A stretch of DNA of 64,000 nucleotides from Caenimonas soli (GCF_013155545.1 NZ_JABJVV010000001.1:310001-374000), one strand, 5' to 3'; positions 1 to 9,739 are shown, numbered from the stretch's first letter. The notes: generated by a model not told the origin, from the sequence alone. Numbers and translations are program-made.

Positions 1-1143
1 CATCGAGCTGATGATGAGGTCGGCCGCTTCGGTCCAGCCCATGTGGCGCAGCATCATCTCGGCCGACAGGATTTCGGAGCCGGGATTCACGTAGTCCTTG
101 CCCGCGTACTTGGGCGCGGTGCCGTGGGTCGCCTCGAACATGGCGACCGAGTCGCTCAGGTTGGCGCCGGGAGCGATGCCGATGCCGCCGACCTGGGCCG
201 CCAGGGCGTCGGACACGTAGTCGCCATTGAGGTTGAGCGTGGCGATCACGCTGTACTCGGCCGGGCGCAGCAGGATCTGCTGCAGGAAGGCGTCGGCGAT
301 CGAGTCCTTGACCACGATGTCCTTGCCGGTGCGCGGGTTCTTGAACTTGCACCACGGGCCGCCGTCGACCAGCTGGGCGCCGAATTCCTTTTGCGCCAGG
401 GCGTAGGCCCAGTCGCGGAAGCCGCCCTCGGTGAACTTCATGATGTTGCCCTTGTGCACGATGGTCACGCTGGGCTTGTCGTTGTCGATGGCGTATTGGA
501 TGGCCTTGCGCACCAGGCGCTCGGTGCCTTCGCGGGAGACAGGCTTGATGCCGATGCCGGAGGTGTTGGGGAAGCGGATCTTCTTGACGCCGAACTCGTC
601 CTGCAGGATCTTGATGAGCTTCTTGGCCTTTTCGCTCTCGGCTTCGAACTCGATGCCGGCGTAGATGTCTTCCGAGTTCTCGCGGAAGATGACCATGTTG
701 GTCTTATGGGGCTCTTTGACCGGCGAAGGAACGCCGTCGAAATACTGGATGGGGCGCAGGCAGACGTAGAGGTCGAGCTCCTGGCGCAGCGCGACATTCA
801 GCGAGCGGATGCCGCCGCCGACCGGGGTCGTGAGGGGGCCCTTGATGGACACGACATAGTCGCGCACGGCATGCAGGGTCTCTTCCGGCAGCCAGACATC
901 GGGGCCGTAGACTTTCGTCGATTTTTCGCCGGCATAGACCTCCATCCATTGGATCTTCTTCTTGCCGCCGTAGGCCTTGGCCACAGCCGCGTCGACCACC
1001 TTGATCATGACGGGGGTGATGTCCGCCCCGGTGCCGTCGCCCTCGATGAACGGAATGATCGGCTGATCCGGCACCTTCAGGGACATGTCGGCATTGACGG
1101 TGATCTTCTGGCCTTGGGAAGGCACTTTGATGTGCTGGTACAT
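1..1143 (-). CDS. icd: NADP-dependent isocitrate dehydrogenase (3' end cut by window edge)
   Basis: Oxidative decarboxylation of isocitrate to 2-oxoglutarate in the TCA cycle, cytoplasmic, producing NADPH. The first 381 residues are visible; the family is about 416-419 residues, so roughly 35-40 C-terminal residues lie outside the window. The start [14 protein letters not shown] is typical of the bacterial homodimeric enzyme. Family blocks seen are FIEGDGTG (about residues 32-39), the substrate-binding and phosphorylation loop [13 protein letters not shown] (about 109-121), [16 protein letters not shown], and the cofactor-side block [23 protein letters not shown]. No strong Shine-Dalgarno sequence precedes the ATG. 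The gene is transcribed away from the cationic-protein pair on the other strand. Identification is secure. Confidence 0.96.
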   Translation of the reverse strand, partial: MYQHIKVPSQGQKITVNADMSLKVPDQPIIPFIEGDGTGADITPVMIKVVDAAVAKAYGGKKKIQWMEVYAGEKSTKVYGPDVWLPEETLHAVRDYVVSIKGPLTTPVGGGIRSLNVALRQELDLYVCLRPIQYFDGVPSPVKEPHKTNMVIFRENSEDIYAGIEFEAESEKAKKLIKILQDEFGVKKIRFPNTSGIGIKPVSREGTERLVRKAIQYAIDNDKPSVTIVHKGNIMKFTEGGFRDWAYALAQKEFGAQLVDGGPWCKFKNPRTGKDIVVKDSIADAFLQQILLRPAEYSVIATLNLNGDYVSDALAAQVGGIGIAPGANLSDSVAMFEATHGTAPKYAGKDYVNPGSEILSAEMMLRHMGWTEAADLIISSM

Positions 1144-1372
1144 GGGGGGAGCGTCTTTCGGAATATGAACGTCGAATTCGGGTGTTCGCAGCGAGGCAAA
1201 ACCAAGCGATTCTAGCCTTGAATCTGTCAGCCGCCTTTCAGGCGCCAACCGGCCCGCGCCGCTCGAAGTCAGCCGTTTGTCAACCGACGGCCATGCTGCC
1301 GCGTTGCCGGAGGGCAGCCCGGAATCTGGGCAGCAATTTTCAAAAATCGATTCAACTCCTCACAGGATTCCC

Positions 1373-1738
1373 ATGAACAAGCTCCTCGCTACCCTGGTTG
1401 CCGCTCTCTTCGCCACCGCTACGTTCGCCGCTTCGCACGCCGGCGCCCCCATGGCCGGCGCTTCGGCTGCCAAGCCCGCCGCTTCCGCCGCCGTGAAGGC
1501 CGACGTGAAGGCCGAAGCCAAGGCCGAGAAGAAGGAAGCCAAGGCCACCGCCAAGGCCGAGAAGAAGGACGCCAAGGCCACCGCCAAGGGCGAAAAGAAG
1601 GCCGCCGAAGTCAAGAAGGACAAGGCTGTCGCCGCCGCCGAAGCCAAGAAGGACACCGCCACCGCCAAGGCTGACGCCAAGGCCGAAGTCAAGGCTGACG
1701 CCAAGGCCCCCGCCGCAGCCGCCAGCGCCAAGAAGTAA
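1373..1738 (+). CDS. exported Lys/Ala-rich low-complexity protein, copy 1
   Basis: A 121-residue protein of unknown function. Residues 1-19 form a clear Sec signal peptide (MNKLLATLVAALFATATFA, cleavage before ASHAG). The mature part is almost only Ala, Lys, Glu, Asp, Thr and Val, with repeating units of the type KAEKK(E/D)AKATA, so it should be cationic, helical or disordered. It resembles histone-H1-like or DNA-binding Lys/Ala tails, but the signal peptide argues for a periplasmic or extracellular location. The ATG at 1373 follows a CACAGGA ribosome site; an upstream in-frame codon at 1277 would bury the signal peptide and was not used. A paralogue lies 157 bp downstream with nearly the same leader. 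A hairpin terminator follows the stop. Confidence 0.75.
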   Translation: MNKLLATLVAALFATATFAASHAGAPMAGASAAKPAASAAVKADVKAEAKAEKKEAKATAKAEKKDAKATAKGEKKAAEVKKDKAVAAAEAKKDTATAKADAKAEVKADAKAPAAAASAKK

Positions 1739-1759
1739 TCTTCCGGCTCGTTGAAATAA

Positions 1760-1783
1760 ATGCCCGCCTTGGCGGGCATTTTT
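1760..1783 (+). terminator. rho-independent terminator after cationic protein 1
   Basis: Arms ATGCCCG and CGGGCAT enclose CCTTGG and are followed by a run of T. The hairpin sits about 20 bases after the stop codon of the upstream gene. Confidence 0.8.
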
Positions 1784-1894
1784 GTTGGCGCAGGGCCCTG
1801 TCAACCGTCGGGCATCGGGACCCGTTACGGATGGGCCTTCCGACTGTTGGGAGGACTTTTCTAATAACTGGCTTTAATCCTGAAAGGACTCCCC

Positions 1895-2236
1895 ATGAAC
1901 AAGCTCCTCGCGACCCTGGTGGCTTCGCTGTTCGCCATGTCTACGGCTTTCGCAGCGTCGCACGCCGGCGCCCCGATGGCGGCGACTCCGGCCAAGCCGG
2001 CAGCTTCCGGCGCAGCGGCAACGCCCGCCACGCCGTCGCCGGCCGCTGCTGGCGCCATGGCCACGAAGGAAGACAAGGCCGCGGCTGCCGCTGAGAAGAA
2101 GAAGGCCGCTGCTGAGAAGAAGGCTGCTGCCAAGAAGGCCGCTGCCGACAAGAAGGCCGCCAAGAAGGCTGCTGCTGCCGAAAAGAAGGCGGCCGTTGCC
2201 GCCGCCAAGCCCGCTGCCTCTGCCGCCAAGAAGTAA
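1895..2236 (+). CDS. exported Lys/Ala-rich low-complexity protein, copy 2
   Basis: A 113-residue paralogue of the preceding protein. The leader MNKLLATLVASLFAMSTAFA and the first mature residues ASHAGAPMA are nearly identical to copy 1. The middle is Ala/Pro-rich (about residues 30-55). The C-terminal half is a Lys/Ala block with AEKKKAAAEKKAAAKKAA-type repeats and ends in AAKK like its partner. The start is set by a GAAAGGA ribosome site just upstream. It has its own terminator, so the two genes are probably separate transcripts, although read-through is possible. It matches no enzyme or binding family that I recognise. Roles such as polyanion binding at the envelope are speculation based only on composition and the signal peptide. 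Confidence 0.75.
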   Translation: MNKLLATLVASLFAMSTAFAASHAGAPMAATPAKPAASGAAATPATPSPAAAGAMATKEDKAAAAAEKKKAAAEKKAAAKKAAADKKAAKKAAAAEKKAAVAAAKPAASAAKK

Positions 2237-2256
2237 TCGACCCGTTCCTGTTTTGA

Positions 2257-2281
2257 ATGCCCGCCTTGCGCGGGCATTTTC
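2257..2281 (+). terminator. rho-independent terminator after cationic protein 2
   Basis: Arms ATGCCCGC and GCGGGCAT around CTTGC, followed by TTTT. The stem sequence is almost the same as that of the terminator after the first paralogue, which suggests the gene and terminator were duplicated together. Confidence 0.8.
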
Positions 2282-2304
2282 AATTGCGCGCCACAATGCC
2301 ACCC

Positions 2305-2757
2305 ATGATGAAAACAGCCCTATCCGCCCTCACCGCGCTGCTGCTCGCGGCGGCCGCCCAGCCCGCCTGCGCCCAGGATCCGCAGACCAATCTGCCGCGT
2401 GTGACCTTGTCCGCCGGCATGCATCAGATCGACGCGCAGGTCGCGCAAACCTCAGAGCAGCGCGCCACGGGACTGATGCATCGCAGAGAAATGCCCCAGC
2501 ACGAAGGGATGCTGTTCGTCTTCGAGCGGCCGACGGTGCAATGCTTCTGGATGAAGGACACCCTGCTGCCGCTGGCCATCGCCTTCATTGCCGACGACGG
2601 CACGGTAGTCAACCTGTCCGAGATGAAGCCGCTCGCGCTCGACTCCCATTGCTCGGACAAGCCGGTGCGCTATGTGCTGGAGATGAACCAGGGCTGGTTC
2701 GCCAAGAAAGGCGTCAAGCCCGGTTCAAAACTGAACGGTGAACCGTTCAGGCGTTAG
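2305..2757 (+). CDS. DUF192 family exported protein
   Basis: A 150-residue protein with an N-terminal signal peptide ([22 protein letters not shown]) followed by one complete DUF192 domain. Family-typical blocks are the ATGLMHR segment, GMLFVFERP, the central [15 protein letters not shown] and the end segment [21 protein letters not shown]. The biochemical role of the family is not established. The start could be 2305 or 2308 (adjacent ATG codons); 2296 is a third choice. No clear ribosome site separates them. The gene converges on sodB and overlaps its end by 4 bases. Confidence 0.85.
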   Translation: MMKTALSALTALLLAAAAQPACAQDPQTNLPRVTLSAGMHQIDAQVAQTSEQRATGLMHRREMPQHEGMLFVFERPTVQCFWMKDTLLPLAIAFIADDGTVVNLSEMKPLALDSHCSDKPVRYVLEMNQGWFAKKGVKPGSKLNGEPFRR

Positions 2758-3335
2758 GCGAAGTTCTTCTCGGCGAAGCCCCAGTTCACCAGCTTGTCGA
2801 GGTAGGTCTCGACAAACTTGGGACGCTGGTTGCGGTAGTCGATGTAATAGGCGTGTTCCCACACGTCCACTGTCATCAGGGCCTTGTCGGCCGTGGTCAG
2901 CGGCGTGCCTGCGGCGCCGGTGTTCACGATGTCGACGCCGCCGTCCGGCTTCTTGACCAGCCACGTCCAGCCCGAACCGAAGTTGCCCACGGCCGATTTG
3001 ACGAAGGCTTCGCGGAAGGCCGCGTAGCTGCCCCACTTCTGCTTGATGGCTGCTGCCAGCGCACCGCCAGGCTCGCCGCCGCCGGCGGGCTTCATGCAGT
3101 TCCAGAAGAAGGTGTGGTTCCAGATCTGGGCCGAGTTGTTGTAGATGCCTCCGGAGGATTTCTTGATGATTTCCTCGAGGGACATGTTCTCGAACTCGGT
3201 GCCCTTCTGCAGGTTGTTGAGGTTGGTCACATAGGCAGCGTGGTGCTTGCCATGGTGATATTCCAGCGTCTCCTTCGAATAGTGCGGCGCCAGCGAATCG
3301 ATCGGGTACGGGAGCGGGGGTAGCGTGTGTTCCAT
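2754..3335 (-). CDS. sodB: iron superoxide dismutase
   Basis: Converts superoxide to hydrogen peroxide and oxygen in the cytoplasm. The 193-residue length is normal for the Fe/Mn family. The four metal ligands are visible as His27 (in EYHHGKHH), His74 (in IWNHTFFW), Asp157 and His161 (in DVWEHAYY). The pattern around [11 protein letters not shown] and [10 protein letters not shown] fits the iron-specific branch better than the manganese branch. A GAGAGGAAACC ribosome site precedes the ATG. xseA lies 54 bp upstream on the same strand; the two may share a transcript, but a promoter in that gap cannot be excluded. Confidence 0.95.
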   Translation of the reverse strand: MEHTLPPLPYPIDSLAPHYSKETLEYHHGKHHAAYVTNLNNLQKGTEFENMSLEEIIKKSSGGIYNNSAQIWNHTFFWNCMKPAGGGEPGGALAAAIKQKWGSYAAFREAFVKSAVGNFGSGWTWLVKKPDGGVDIVNTGAAGTPLTTADKALMTVDVWEHAYYIDYRNQRPKFVETYLDKLVNWGFAEKNFA

Positions 3336-3389
3336 GGTTTCCTCTCAGGTTTCTTGGTGTGTTGTCAGCCGCTGATTCTAAGAACTAAA

Positions 3390-4679
3390 TCACCGCGGTG
3401 GCGATACAGTGAGAGCAACCTCGCCATCGGCAAGGGTTGCGACGAGCGCCTGCCCCGGATGAGTTTCATGCACGCTGGTGACAGGGCGCCCTGCTTCGTC
3501 GGCCAGCAAGGCATAGCCGCGCTGCAAAACCAGCCGCGGGTCCAGCAGTTCCATTCTCAGCTGCGCACGCTCAAGCAACTGGGTGTTTCGCTGCAGCCGC
3601 GTCTGCACGGCCTGCCTCAGCTGCGTTTGGAGGCCCTTGAAGCGGGTTGCGTCCTGCTCCAGGCGACCCAGCACCGCATAGCGCAGGCGGTGCGCCATGC
3701 GGCCGAGCCGCAGCTGCTGCGCGGCCATGCGCGCCAGCGGGCGGCCCAGTCGCGACGCCGCCTGGTCCAGTCGCTGGCCGGCGAGGTCCAGCCGGCGTGC
3801 GAACGCGCCTTGCAGCCGACCTTGTGCTGACTCCAAACCGGCTAGCCAAGTCGCCCTGGACTGCGCAGCGAGCTCGGCCGCCGCCGTGGGCGTGGGAGCA
3901 CGCAGGTCGGCGCAGAAATCGGCGATCGTGAAATCGGTCTCGTGGCCCACGCCGCTGATGAGGGGCACGGGGCTTTGGACGATGGTGCGAGCGAGCTGCT
4001 CGTCGTTGAGCGCCCACAGGTCCTCGATGGAGCCACCGCCGCGCACCAGCAGGATCACGTCCAGCGTGCCGGCTTCGGCCAGGCGGTACAGCGCAAGCAG
4101 CGCCCGAACCAGTTCGCCGGCAGCCTGCGCTCCTTGCACCGGCGCCGGCGCCAGGAACACGGGAACGTGAGGGGCCCGGCGCGCAAGCGCGGTCACCACG
4201 TCGTGCAATGCGGCCGCGCCGGGTGACGTGACGAGCCCGATGCCCTTGGGCAACAAGGGGATGGCGCGCTTGCGGGCGGGCTCGAACAGGCCCTGCTCTT
4301 CGAGCCGCGCCTTGAGCCGGAGAAACTGTTCGAACAAGGCCCCCTGGCCGGCACGTGTCAGGCTTTCGACGATCAGCTGAAGATCGCCGCGCGGCTCATA
4401 GACGCCCAGCCGCCCCATCACTTCGACCATTTCGCCATCGCGCGGCGTGAAATCCAGCAGCCCGGCCGCCCGGCGGAACATGGCGCAGCGGATCTGCCCT
4501 TGGGCATCCTTGAGCGAGAAGTAGCAATGCCCGCTGGAAGCGCGCGAGAAGCCGGAAACCTCGCCGCGAACCGCGACAGGATTGAACCTGGCTTCCAGAG
4601 AATCAGCAATGGCGCGGCATAGCGCGCCAACTTGCCAGATTCGCGGCGCCAATACTGGCTGGGGCAGCTCAGCCATCAA
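3390..4679 (-). CDS. xseA: exodeoxyribonuclease VII large subunit
   Basis: Large subunit of the ATP-independent exonuclease VII, which with XseB degrades single-stranded DNA into oligonucleotides. At 429 residues it has normal length. The N-terminal OB-fold is seen at about residues 12-110 (IWQVGALCRAIADSLE, VRGEVSGFSRASSGHCYFSLKD). The catalytic domain follows, with GIGLVTSPGAAALHDV, LLVRGGGSIEDLWAFN-type (here LWALNDE) and SGVGHETDFTIADFCADLRAPTPTAAAE. The C-terminal region is a long Arg/Gln/Leu-rich coiled coil, as expected. Two adjacent ATG codons (4679, 4676) make the exact start ambiguous. xseB is not in the window. Confidence 0.95.
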   Translation of the reverse strand: MMAELPQPVLAPRIWQVGALCRAIADSLEARFNPVAVRGEVSGFSRASSGHCYFSLKDAQGQIRCAMFRRAAGLLDFTPRDGEMVEVMGRLGVYEPRGDLQLIVESLTRAGQGALFEQFLRLKARLEEQGLFEPARKRAIPLLPKGIGLVTSPGAAALHDVVTALARRAPHVPVFLAPAPVQGAQAAGELVRALLALYRLAEAGTLDVILLVRGGGSIEDLWALNDEQLARTIVQSPVPLISGVGHETDFTIADFCADLRAPTPTAAAELAAQSRATWLAGLESAQGRLQGAFARRLDLAGQRLDQAASRLGRPLARMAAQQLRLGRMAHRLRYAVLGRLEQDATRFKGLQTQLRQAVQTRLQRNTQLLERAQLRMELLDPRLVLQRGYALLADEAGRPVTSVHETHPGQALVATLADGEVALTVSPPR

Positions 4680-5010
4680 TAGATTCGCGGCTTTGCGCCT
4701 CGGCGAGGTTGTGTTTAGTCCACAGGCCGCCTCGCTTTACAACTTTGCAGGGGGTTTCCCCGCAGAACGCTGATTCTTCCGAGCAAGTCATTGAATTCAT
4801 TGAAGTTTTTCCTGCTCAATTTGTCATCGATTTGTCATGTCGAAGCATTGGCGCGGCTTGGCGCGGGGTGGGGGGCTATTTCTGCACAAAGTTATCCACA
4901 ACTTCTGTGAGTCGTGTCCTACTCTGCGCCGGTGTTTTCCTACAGGCCGTGTGGAGTGCACGATAATCGGCCGCTACTTCAGAACTCGCACTCGCGCGGA
5001 GAACCTTCCC
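4680..5010. other. 331-bp intergenic region between xseA and exbB
   Basis: Separates the divergent xseA and exbB genes and should hold promoters for both. It contains a GC-rich stretch, a perfect DnaA-type 9-mer at 4892-4900 and a GATAAT at 4962-4967 that could be a -10 element for the exbB operon, although no matching -35 is seen at the right distance. An ATG-initiated upstream extension of exbB exists here but reads through this regulatory-looking sequence and is unlikely to be translated. Confidence 0.5.
4892..4900 (+). promoter_or_regulatory. perfect DnaA-box 9-mer
   Basis: TTATCCACA matches the DnaA box consensus exactly. It is a single copy with no cluster of further boxes or an AT-rich unwinding region, so it is not an origin. 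It could be a DnaA regulatory or titration site upstream of exbB, or a chance match. Confidence 0.4.
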
Positions 5011-5643
5011 TTGCTTTCGATCATACAAGCCGCAGGCTGGCCGATTTGGCCGCTGGTAGCCTGCTCCATCCTCGCGCTCGCCCTCGTCATCGAGCGCTTC
5101 ATCAGCCTCAAGACCGCCAAGGTCGCGCCTCCGAAACTGCTCGACGAGGCACTGGCCGTTTCGCGTTCCTCGGTGCCCGCGCCGGACGTCGTGGCGCAGC
5201 TGGCAAGCAACTCGGCACTCGGGGAGGTGTTGGCCAGCGGTTTCCGCGCGCTGAACTCCGACCCGCGCTGCACCGAGATCGACCTGCGCGCAACCATGGA
5301 ACACACCGGCCGGGCTGTCGCCCATCGGCTGGAGCGTTACCTGAGCGCCCTGGCCACCATCGCGTCGGCTGCGCCCTTGCTCGGCCTGCTGGGCACGGTG
5401 ATCGGCATGATCGAGATCTTCGGCTCGCAGGCGCCGTCCGGCGGCGCCACGGGGGGCAACCCGGCCCAGCTGGCGCACGGCATTTCCGTGGCCCTGTACA
5501 ACACGGCATTCGGCCTGATCGTGGCGATCCCCTCGCTGATTTTCTGGCGCTACTTCCGGGGCCGCGTCGATGAGTACCTGCTGACGCTGGAGCTCTCCGC
5601 CGAACGCTTCGCCCGCCACCTCAATTCGCTGCGCGGCCGATGA
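5011..5643 (+). CDS. exbB: MotA/TolQ/ExbB proton channel family protein
   Basis: Inner-membrane proton channel subunit that with ExbD drives TonB- or Tol-type energy transfer to the outer membrane. The 210-residue protein shows the family's three membrane segments: WPIWPLVACSILALALVIERF near the N-terminus, ATIASAAPLLGLLGTVIGMI in the middle, and TAFGLIVAIPSLIFWRYF near the C-terminus. The start is taken as TTG at 5011, because a GGAGA ribosome site lies about 8 bases upstream and the protein then begins LLSIIQAAGWP, as in relatives. It overlaps exbD by 4 bases (ATGA). First gene of the operon running to adk. Confidence 0.9.
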   Translation: MLSIIQAAGWPIWPLVACSILALALVIERFISLKTAKVAPPKLLDEALAVSRSSVPAPDVVAQLASNSALGEVLASGFRALNSDPRCTEIDLRATMEHTGRAVAHRLERYLSALATIASAAPLLGLLGTVIGMIEIFGSQAPSGGATGGNPAQLAHGISVALYNTAFGLIVAIPSLIFWRYFRGRVDEYLLTLELSAERFARHLNSLRGR

Positions 5644-6068
5644 ATTTCCGCCCGCGCCAGAAGGAAGAGCCGGAGATCAACCTGATCCCGTTCATCGACG
5701 TGCTGCTGGTGGTGCTGATCTTCCTGATGCTGTCCACCACCTACAGCAAGTTCACCGAGCTGCAGCTGAAGCTGCCGGTCGCGGATGCCGACGCGCAGCG
5801 CGACTACCCCAAGGAAGTCATCGTTGCCGTGAGCAGCGACGGCCGGTTCTCGGTCAAGGGCGTGCCGGTGACCGGGCGCAGCGTCGAGGCCGTCGCGCAG
5901 GCCTTGGCCGAAGGCGCAAAGGCCGGCAAGGACAGCGTGGTCATCATCACGGCCGACGCCACCGCTCCGCACCAGTCCGTCATCACGGTGATGGAGGCGG
6001 CGCGCCGTTCGGGCTTGAACCAGATCACGTTCGCGACCCAATCCTCGGCCCAGGCCGGGAGTCGCTGA
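5640..6068 (+). CDS. exbD: ExbD/TolR family biopolymer transport protein
   Basis: Partner of the ExbB-like channel, anchored in the inner membrane by one N-terminal helix with a periplasmic domain. The 142-residue protein has the expected short basic N-terminus, then INLIPFIDVLLVVLIFLML with the conserved membrane Asp at residue 20, followed by a periplasmic domain of about 100 residues. The start codon overlaps the exbB stop, indicating translational coupling. Which energy-transduction system it serves (TonB or Tol) cannot be told from this window; there is no tonB, tolA or tolB nearby. Confidence 0.92.
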   Translation: MNFRPRQKEEPEINLIPFIDVLLVVLIFLMLSTTYSKFTELQLKLPVADADAQRDYPKEVIVAVSSDGRFSVKGVPVTGRSVEAVAQALAEGAKAGKDSVVIITADATAPHQSVITVMEAARRSGLNQITFATQSSAQAGSR

Positions 6069-6070
6069 CG

Positions 6071-7066
6071 ATGGCCGAACGGCTGCAACGCGCATGGTTG
6101 CAGCGCGGCGCCCTCGCCTGCCTTTTGTGGCCGCTGTCGCTGGTGTTCGGCGCCCTGGCGGCCCTGCGCCGCGGCGCCTATCGCATCGGCCTTCTCAGGC
6201 GCCGGCGCGTGGCTGTCCCGGTCATCGTGGTCGGCAGCGTGGTCGTCGGTGGCTCGGGCAAGACGCCGGTGGTGATGGCGTTGGTCGAACATCTGCGATC
6301 GCGCGGGCTCGCGCCAGGCGTGATTTCCCGCGGCTACGGGCGCACCACACAGGACTGTCGCGAGGTGCGGCCCGTCAGTGAAGCGCACGAGGTGGGAGAC
6401 GAGCCCCTGCTGATCGCCCGGGCCTGCGGCGTTCCGGTATTTGTGGCACCTGACCGCATCGAGGCGGCGCGGGCTTTGCTCAAGGCCTATCCGGCCACAC
6501 AGGTCATCGTCTGTGATGACGGGTTGCAGCACTACGGCCTGCAGCGCGACATCGAAATCTGCGTGTTCGACGAGCGCGGCATCGGCAATGGCTGGCTGCT
6601 GCCCGCCGGCCCGCTGCGCGAGCCCTGGCCGCGCGCCGCCGATCTTGTCTTGCGTGCAGGCGATGCGAGCGGCATTCCCGGCTTCGACGTCAAGCGCCGG
6701 CTGGCATCCCAGGCCCGCCGTGGCGATGGGGCCAGAACGCCATTGGCGGCGCTGCAGGGACGGCCGTTGAAGGCCGTCGCCGGCATTGCGAAGCCGGAGG
6801 CTTTCTTTGCCATGCTGCGTGAGGCCGGCTTGCAGCTCGAACAAACCGTGTCGCTGCCCGACCATCACGATTTCCGCGCGCATCCGGTCAAGCCGGCAGG
6901 CATGGACCTGGTCTGCACCCAAAAGGATGCGGTCAAGCTATGGCGGCTCCAGCCGCAAGCCTGGGCCGTGCCGCTCGAGCTGGACATTGGCCCGCAATTC
7001 TGGAATGCGCTGGATCGCCTGATCGACGCGAAGCTATCATCCGCCCATGGATCCCAAACTGCTTGA
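6071..7066 (+). CDS. lpxK: tetraacyldisaccharide 4'-kinase
   Basis: Phosphorylates the 4' position of the lipid A disaccharide precursor at the cytoplasmic face of the inner membrane, making lipid IVA. The 331-residue protein has a hydrophobic N-terminal segment (about residues 14-31) and a P-loop VGGSGKTP (about 59-66). The block [16 protein letters not shown] is a family signature. The C-terminal FPDHHDF-type motif is present as [11 protein letters not shown]. It begins 2 bp after exbD and overlaps the next gene by 20 bp, so it is in one operon with exbBD and kdsB. Confidence 0.95.
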   Translation: MAERLQRAWLQRGALACLLWPLSLVFGALAALRRGAYRIGLLRRRRVAVPVIVVGSVVVGGSGKTPVVMALVEHLRSRGLAPGVISRGYGRTTQDCREVRPVSEAHEVGDEPLLIARACGVPVFVAPDRIEAARALLKAYPATQVIVCDDGLQHYGLQRDIEICVFDERGIGNGWLLPAGPLREPWPRAADLVLRAGDASGIPGFDVKRRLASQARRGDGARTPLAALQGRPLKAVAGIAKPEAFFAMLREAGLQLEQTVSLPDHHDFRAHPVKPAGMDLVCTQKDAVKLWRLQPQAWAVPLELDIGPQFWNALDRLIDAKLSSAHGSQTA

Positions 7067-7253
7067 GCTGCTGGTCTGCCCCGTCACCAAGGGGCACCTG
7101 GATTACGACCGCCAACACCAGGAACTGCTGTCGCGCAGCGCCCGGCTGGCCTACCCGATCCGCGACGGCATCCCGATCCTCCTGGAGGAGGAAGCCCGCA
7201 CCTTGAGCGACGAAGAGCTGGAGCGCCTGCCCACGCGCACGCCGCTGGTGTAG
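7047..7253 (+). CDS. Trm112 family protein (YcaR-like)
   Basis: A 68-residue protein of the Trm112/YcaR family, usually found between lpxK and kdsB in proteobacteria. The family core is visible ([21 protein letters not shown], then [18 protein letters not shown]). Trm112 proteins in other organisms act as small partners of methyltransferases; the bacterial YcaR function is not settled. It overlaps the lpxK end by 20 bases and is followed 5 bases later by kdsB. Confidence 0.9.
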   Translation: MDPKLLELLVCPVTKGHLDYDRQHQELLSRSARLAYPIRDGIPILLEEEARTLSDEELERLPTRTPLV

Positions 7254-7258
7254 CCGGC

Positions 7259-8023
7259 ATGGATTTTTGCGTTCTCATTCCGGCGCGGCTGGCCTCGACC
7301 CGCCTGCCCGACAAGCCACTGGCCGACATCGCCGGCAAGCCCATGGTGGTGCGGGTGGCCGAGCGGGCGAGCGCCTCATCCGCGAGCCGGGTCGTGGTCG
7401 CCGCCGATCATGCGTCGATTGTCGAAGCATGCCGCGACAACGGCGTCGAGGCGGTATTGACGCGCGCCGATCACGTTTCCGGCAGCGACCGGCTGGCCGA
7501 GGCGTGCGAACTGCTGGGCCTGTCGGGACAGGACGCCGTGGTCAATGTGCAGGGAGACGAGCCGCAGATCGAGCCCGCGCTGATCGACTCGGTCGCAGCC
7601 CTGCTGGAGGCACGGCCCGAAGCCAGCATGAGCACCGCCGCCCACGCCATCGAGAGCGTTGACGAGTTCACCAACACCAACATCGTGAAGGTGGTGCTGG
7701 ACGCAAAGGGGTTGGCGCTTTACTTCAGCCGCGCGCCCATCGCATGGTGGCGCGACGGGTTTGCCGCCGGCATCCAGGCCTTGCCCGAGCCGCGGCCGTT
7801 GCGCCATGTCGGCATCTACGGCTACCGCGCGGGCTTCCTGCGCGAGTTCCCGCGGCTGGCTCAAGCGCCGATCGAGGTAGCGGAGGCGCTGGAGCAGCTG
7901 CGCGCACTCTGGCACGGCCACCGTATTGCCGTCCATGTCACCGCGACGACGCCGGGCATCGGCGTCGACACGCCCGAGGACCTGGAGCGCGTGCGTGCGC
8001 TATGGCGCCAGGGCGCCGCGTAA
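7259..8023 (+). CDS. kdsB: 3-deoxy-manno-octulosonate cytidylyltransferase
   Basis: Activates KDO with CTP to CMP-KDO for lipopolysaccharide inner core synthesis in the cytoplasm. At 254 residues it has normal length. The nucleotide-binding start is [22 protein letters not shown], with the family's [12 protein letters not shown] block near residue 97, [11 protein letters not shown], and [15 protein letters not shown] before the C-terminus with the [16 protein letters not shown] ending. It lies between the Trm112-like gene and adk in an envelope-biogenesis operon. Confidence 0.95.
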   Translation: MDFCVLIPARLASTRLPDKPLADIAGKPMVVRVAERASASSASRVVVAADHASIVEACRDNGVEAVLTRADHVSGSDRLAEACELLGLSGQDAVVNVQGDEPQIEPALIDSVAALLEARPEASMSTAAHAIESVDEFTNTNIVKVVLDAKGLALYFSRAPIAWWRDGFAAGIQALPEPRPLRHVGIYGYRAGFLREFPRLAQAPIEVAEALEQLRALWHGHRIAVHVTATTPGIGVDTPEDLERVRALWRQGAA

Positions 8024-8791
<768 letters not shown>

Positions 8792-8806
8792 GCAAAGTCG
8801 GCGGAC

Positions 8807-9280
8807 TCAGGCCGGGCTGGACCGCAAGGCATAGACCTTGCCGTCCACGAACAGGTATTCGGCCCGCAGCACGGCCTCGCCCTTTTCGTCCTTGAGGCCG
8901 AAGCCCACCACGGAAATCATGGTGCCGGGCTTGATCTCGGCGACCTTCCAGGCCTCCATCCGCGTCAGCGGCGCCAGCTCGATCTCCCACAGCGTTTCCT
9001 TGCGCGTGGGCACCGTGGCCTTGGCCAGCAATGGCTTGCCATCCACGTTGGCGCTTTGCGCAGGCAGCTGCCGCCTCGCCAGGTCGGCCGGCAGCTTCAG
9101 GCCGGGCACCACCTCGAGGTCGAGTTCAGCATGCGGGTTCTGCCACCGCGCCTTGACCACCTTGCCTTCGAGATAGAGCGGTCGATCCTGGTCGAAGCTG
9201 CTCCAGCCGTGATGCGCCCGGGCCAAAGGTACCAGCGCGGGCAGAGCGATAGCGGCGAGGACGAGGTCACGGCGTTTCAT
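8807..9280 (-). CDS. DUF6152 family exported protein
   Basis: A 157-residue protein with a signal peptide (MKRRDLVLAAIALPALVPLARA) and the family-typical HHGWSSFD directly after it, followed by LYLEGKVVKARWQNPHAELDLEV. That arrangement is characteristic of the DUF6152 family of small periplasmic proteins of unknown function. It has no transmembrane part after the signal peptide and no cysteines. It lies 23 bp downstream of a small membrane protein on the same strand, and such pairs are likely co-transcribed. No function can be assigned. Confidence 0.8.
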   Translation of the reverse strand: MKRRDLVLAAIALPALVPLARAHHGWSSFDQDRPLYLEGKVVKARWQNPHAELDLEVVPGLKLPADLARRQLPAQSANVDGKPLLAKATVPTRKETLWEIELAPLTRMEAWKVAEIKPGTMISVVGFGLKDEKGEAVLRAEYLFVDGKVYALRSSPA

Positions 9281-9303
9281 GGGGCTCCTTGCGAATCACG
9301 TCG

Positions 9304-9738
9304 TCATCGATAGGCGATCCAGCGGCCGCACGTGAGCACGCCCAGCCAGATCAAGGTAGAAGTCAGCATCAACACGCGGGCCGTGCCGTCGAGCTTGTCC
9401 AGCGAACGGCGGGCGTGGAACAACGCCGCATTACAGCCCGCAATCAATAGCAGCAGCATCTTCAGGGTGAAGGCGCGGTTGCTCAGCAGCTCATAGGGTT
9501 GCGTCGAAAACATCAGCAGCCCTGAAGCCGCGGCCAGGCAAAAACCGCTTGCAGCCAGGGTAAGACTCAGGCGCGCGAGTTCGCGCACGGGAAGCAGAGC
9601 GCCGCGGCCGAACACCCTCAGCTCCAGCAGCACCAGATTGCCGAGCAGCAGCGCTATTCCCGTGATGTGAACCACCTCGAGCATTGGATAGGCCCAGGGG
9701 CTGGCCTTCAGGGCCGCGAAAACCGGCAACGCGTCCAC
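9304..9738 (-). CDS. small multi-pass membrane protein (DUF6644-like)
   Basis: A 144-residue hydrophobic protein with about four predicted membrane segments: VVHITGIALLLGNLVLLELRVF, LTLAASGFCLAAASGLLMFS, LKMLLLLIAGCNAALFHARR and VLMLTSTLIWLGVLTCGRW. His25 in a helix and His/Arg pairs resemble small haem-binding or DUF2214/DUF6644-type membrane proteins, but the family call is tentative. It starts 1 bp after the asparaginase stop and is followed by the DUF6152 gene, forming a likely three-gene leftward unit. Confidence 0.65.
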   Translation of the reverse strand: MDALPVFAALKASPWAYPMLEVVHITGIALLLGNLVLLELRVFGRGALLPVRELARLSLTLAASGFCLAAASGLLMFSTQPYELLSNRAFTLKMLLLLIAGCNAALFHARRSLDKLDGTARVLMLTSTLIWLGVLTCGRWIAYR

Positions 9739-9739
9739 G

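Noticed and set aside
1501..1720. Tandem short repeats that might suggest a CRISPR-like or VNTR array
   Set aside because: They are codon repeats for Lys/Ala motifs, with no constant repeat and variable spacer pattern and no cas genes in the window.
4880..4970. Possible replication origin because of a DnaA box
   Set aside because: Only one box, no AT-rich unwinding element, and no dnaA, dnaN or parAB genes nearby.
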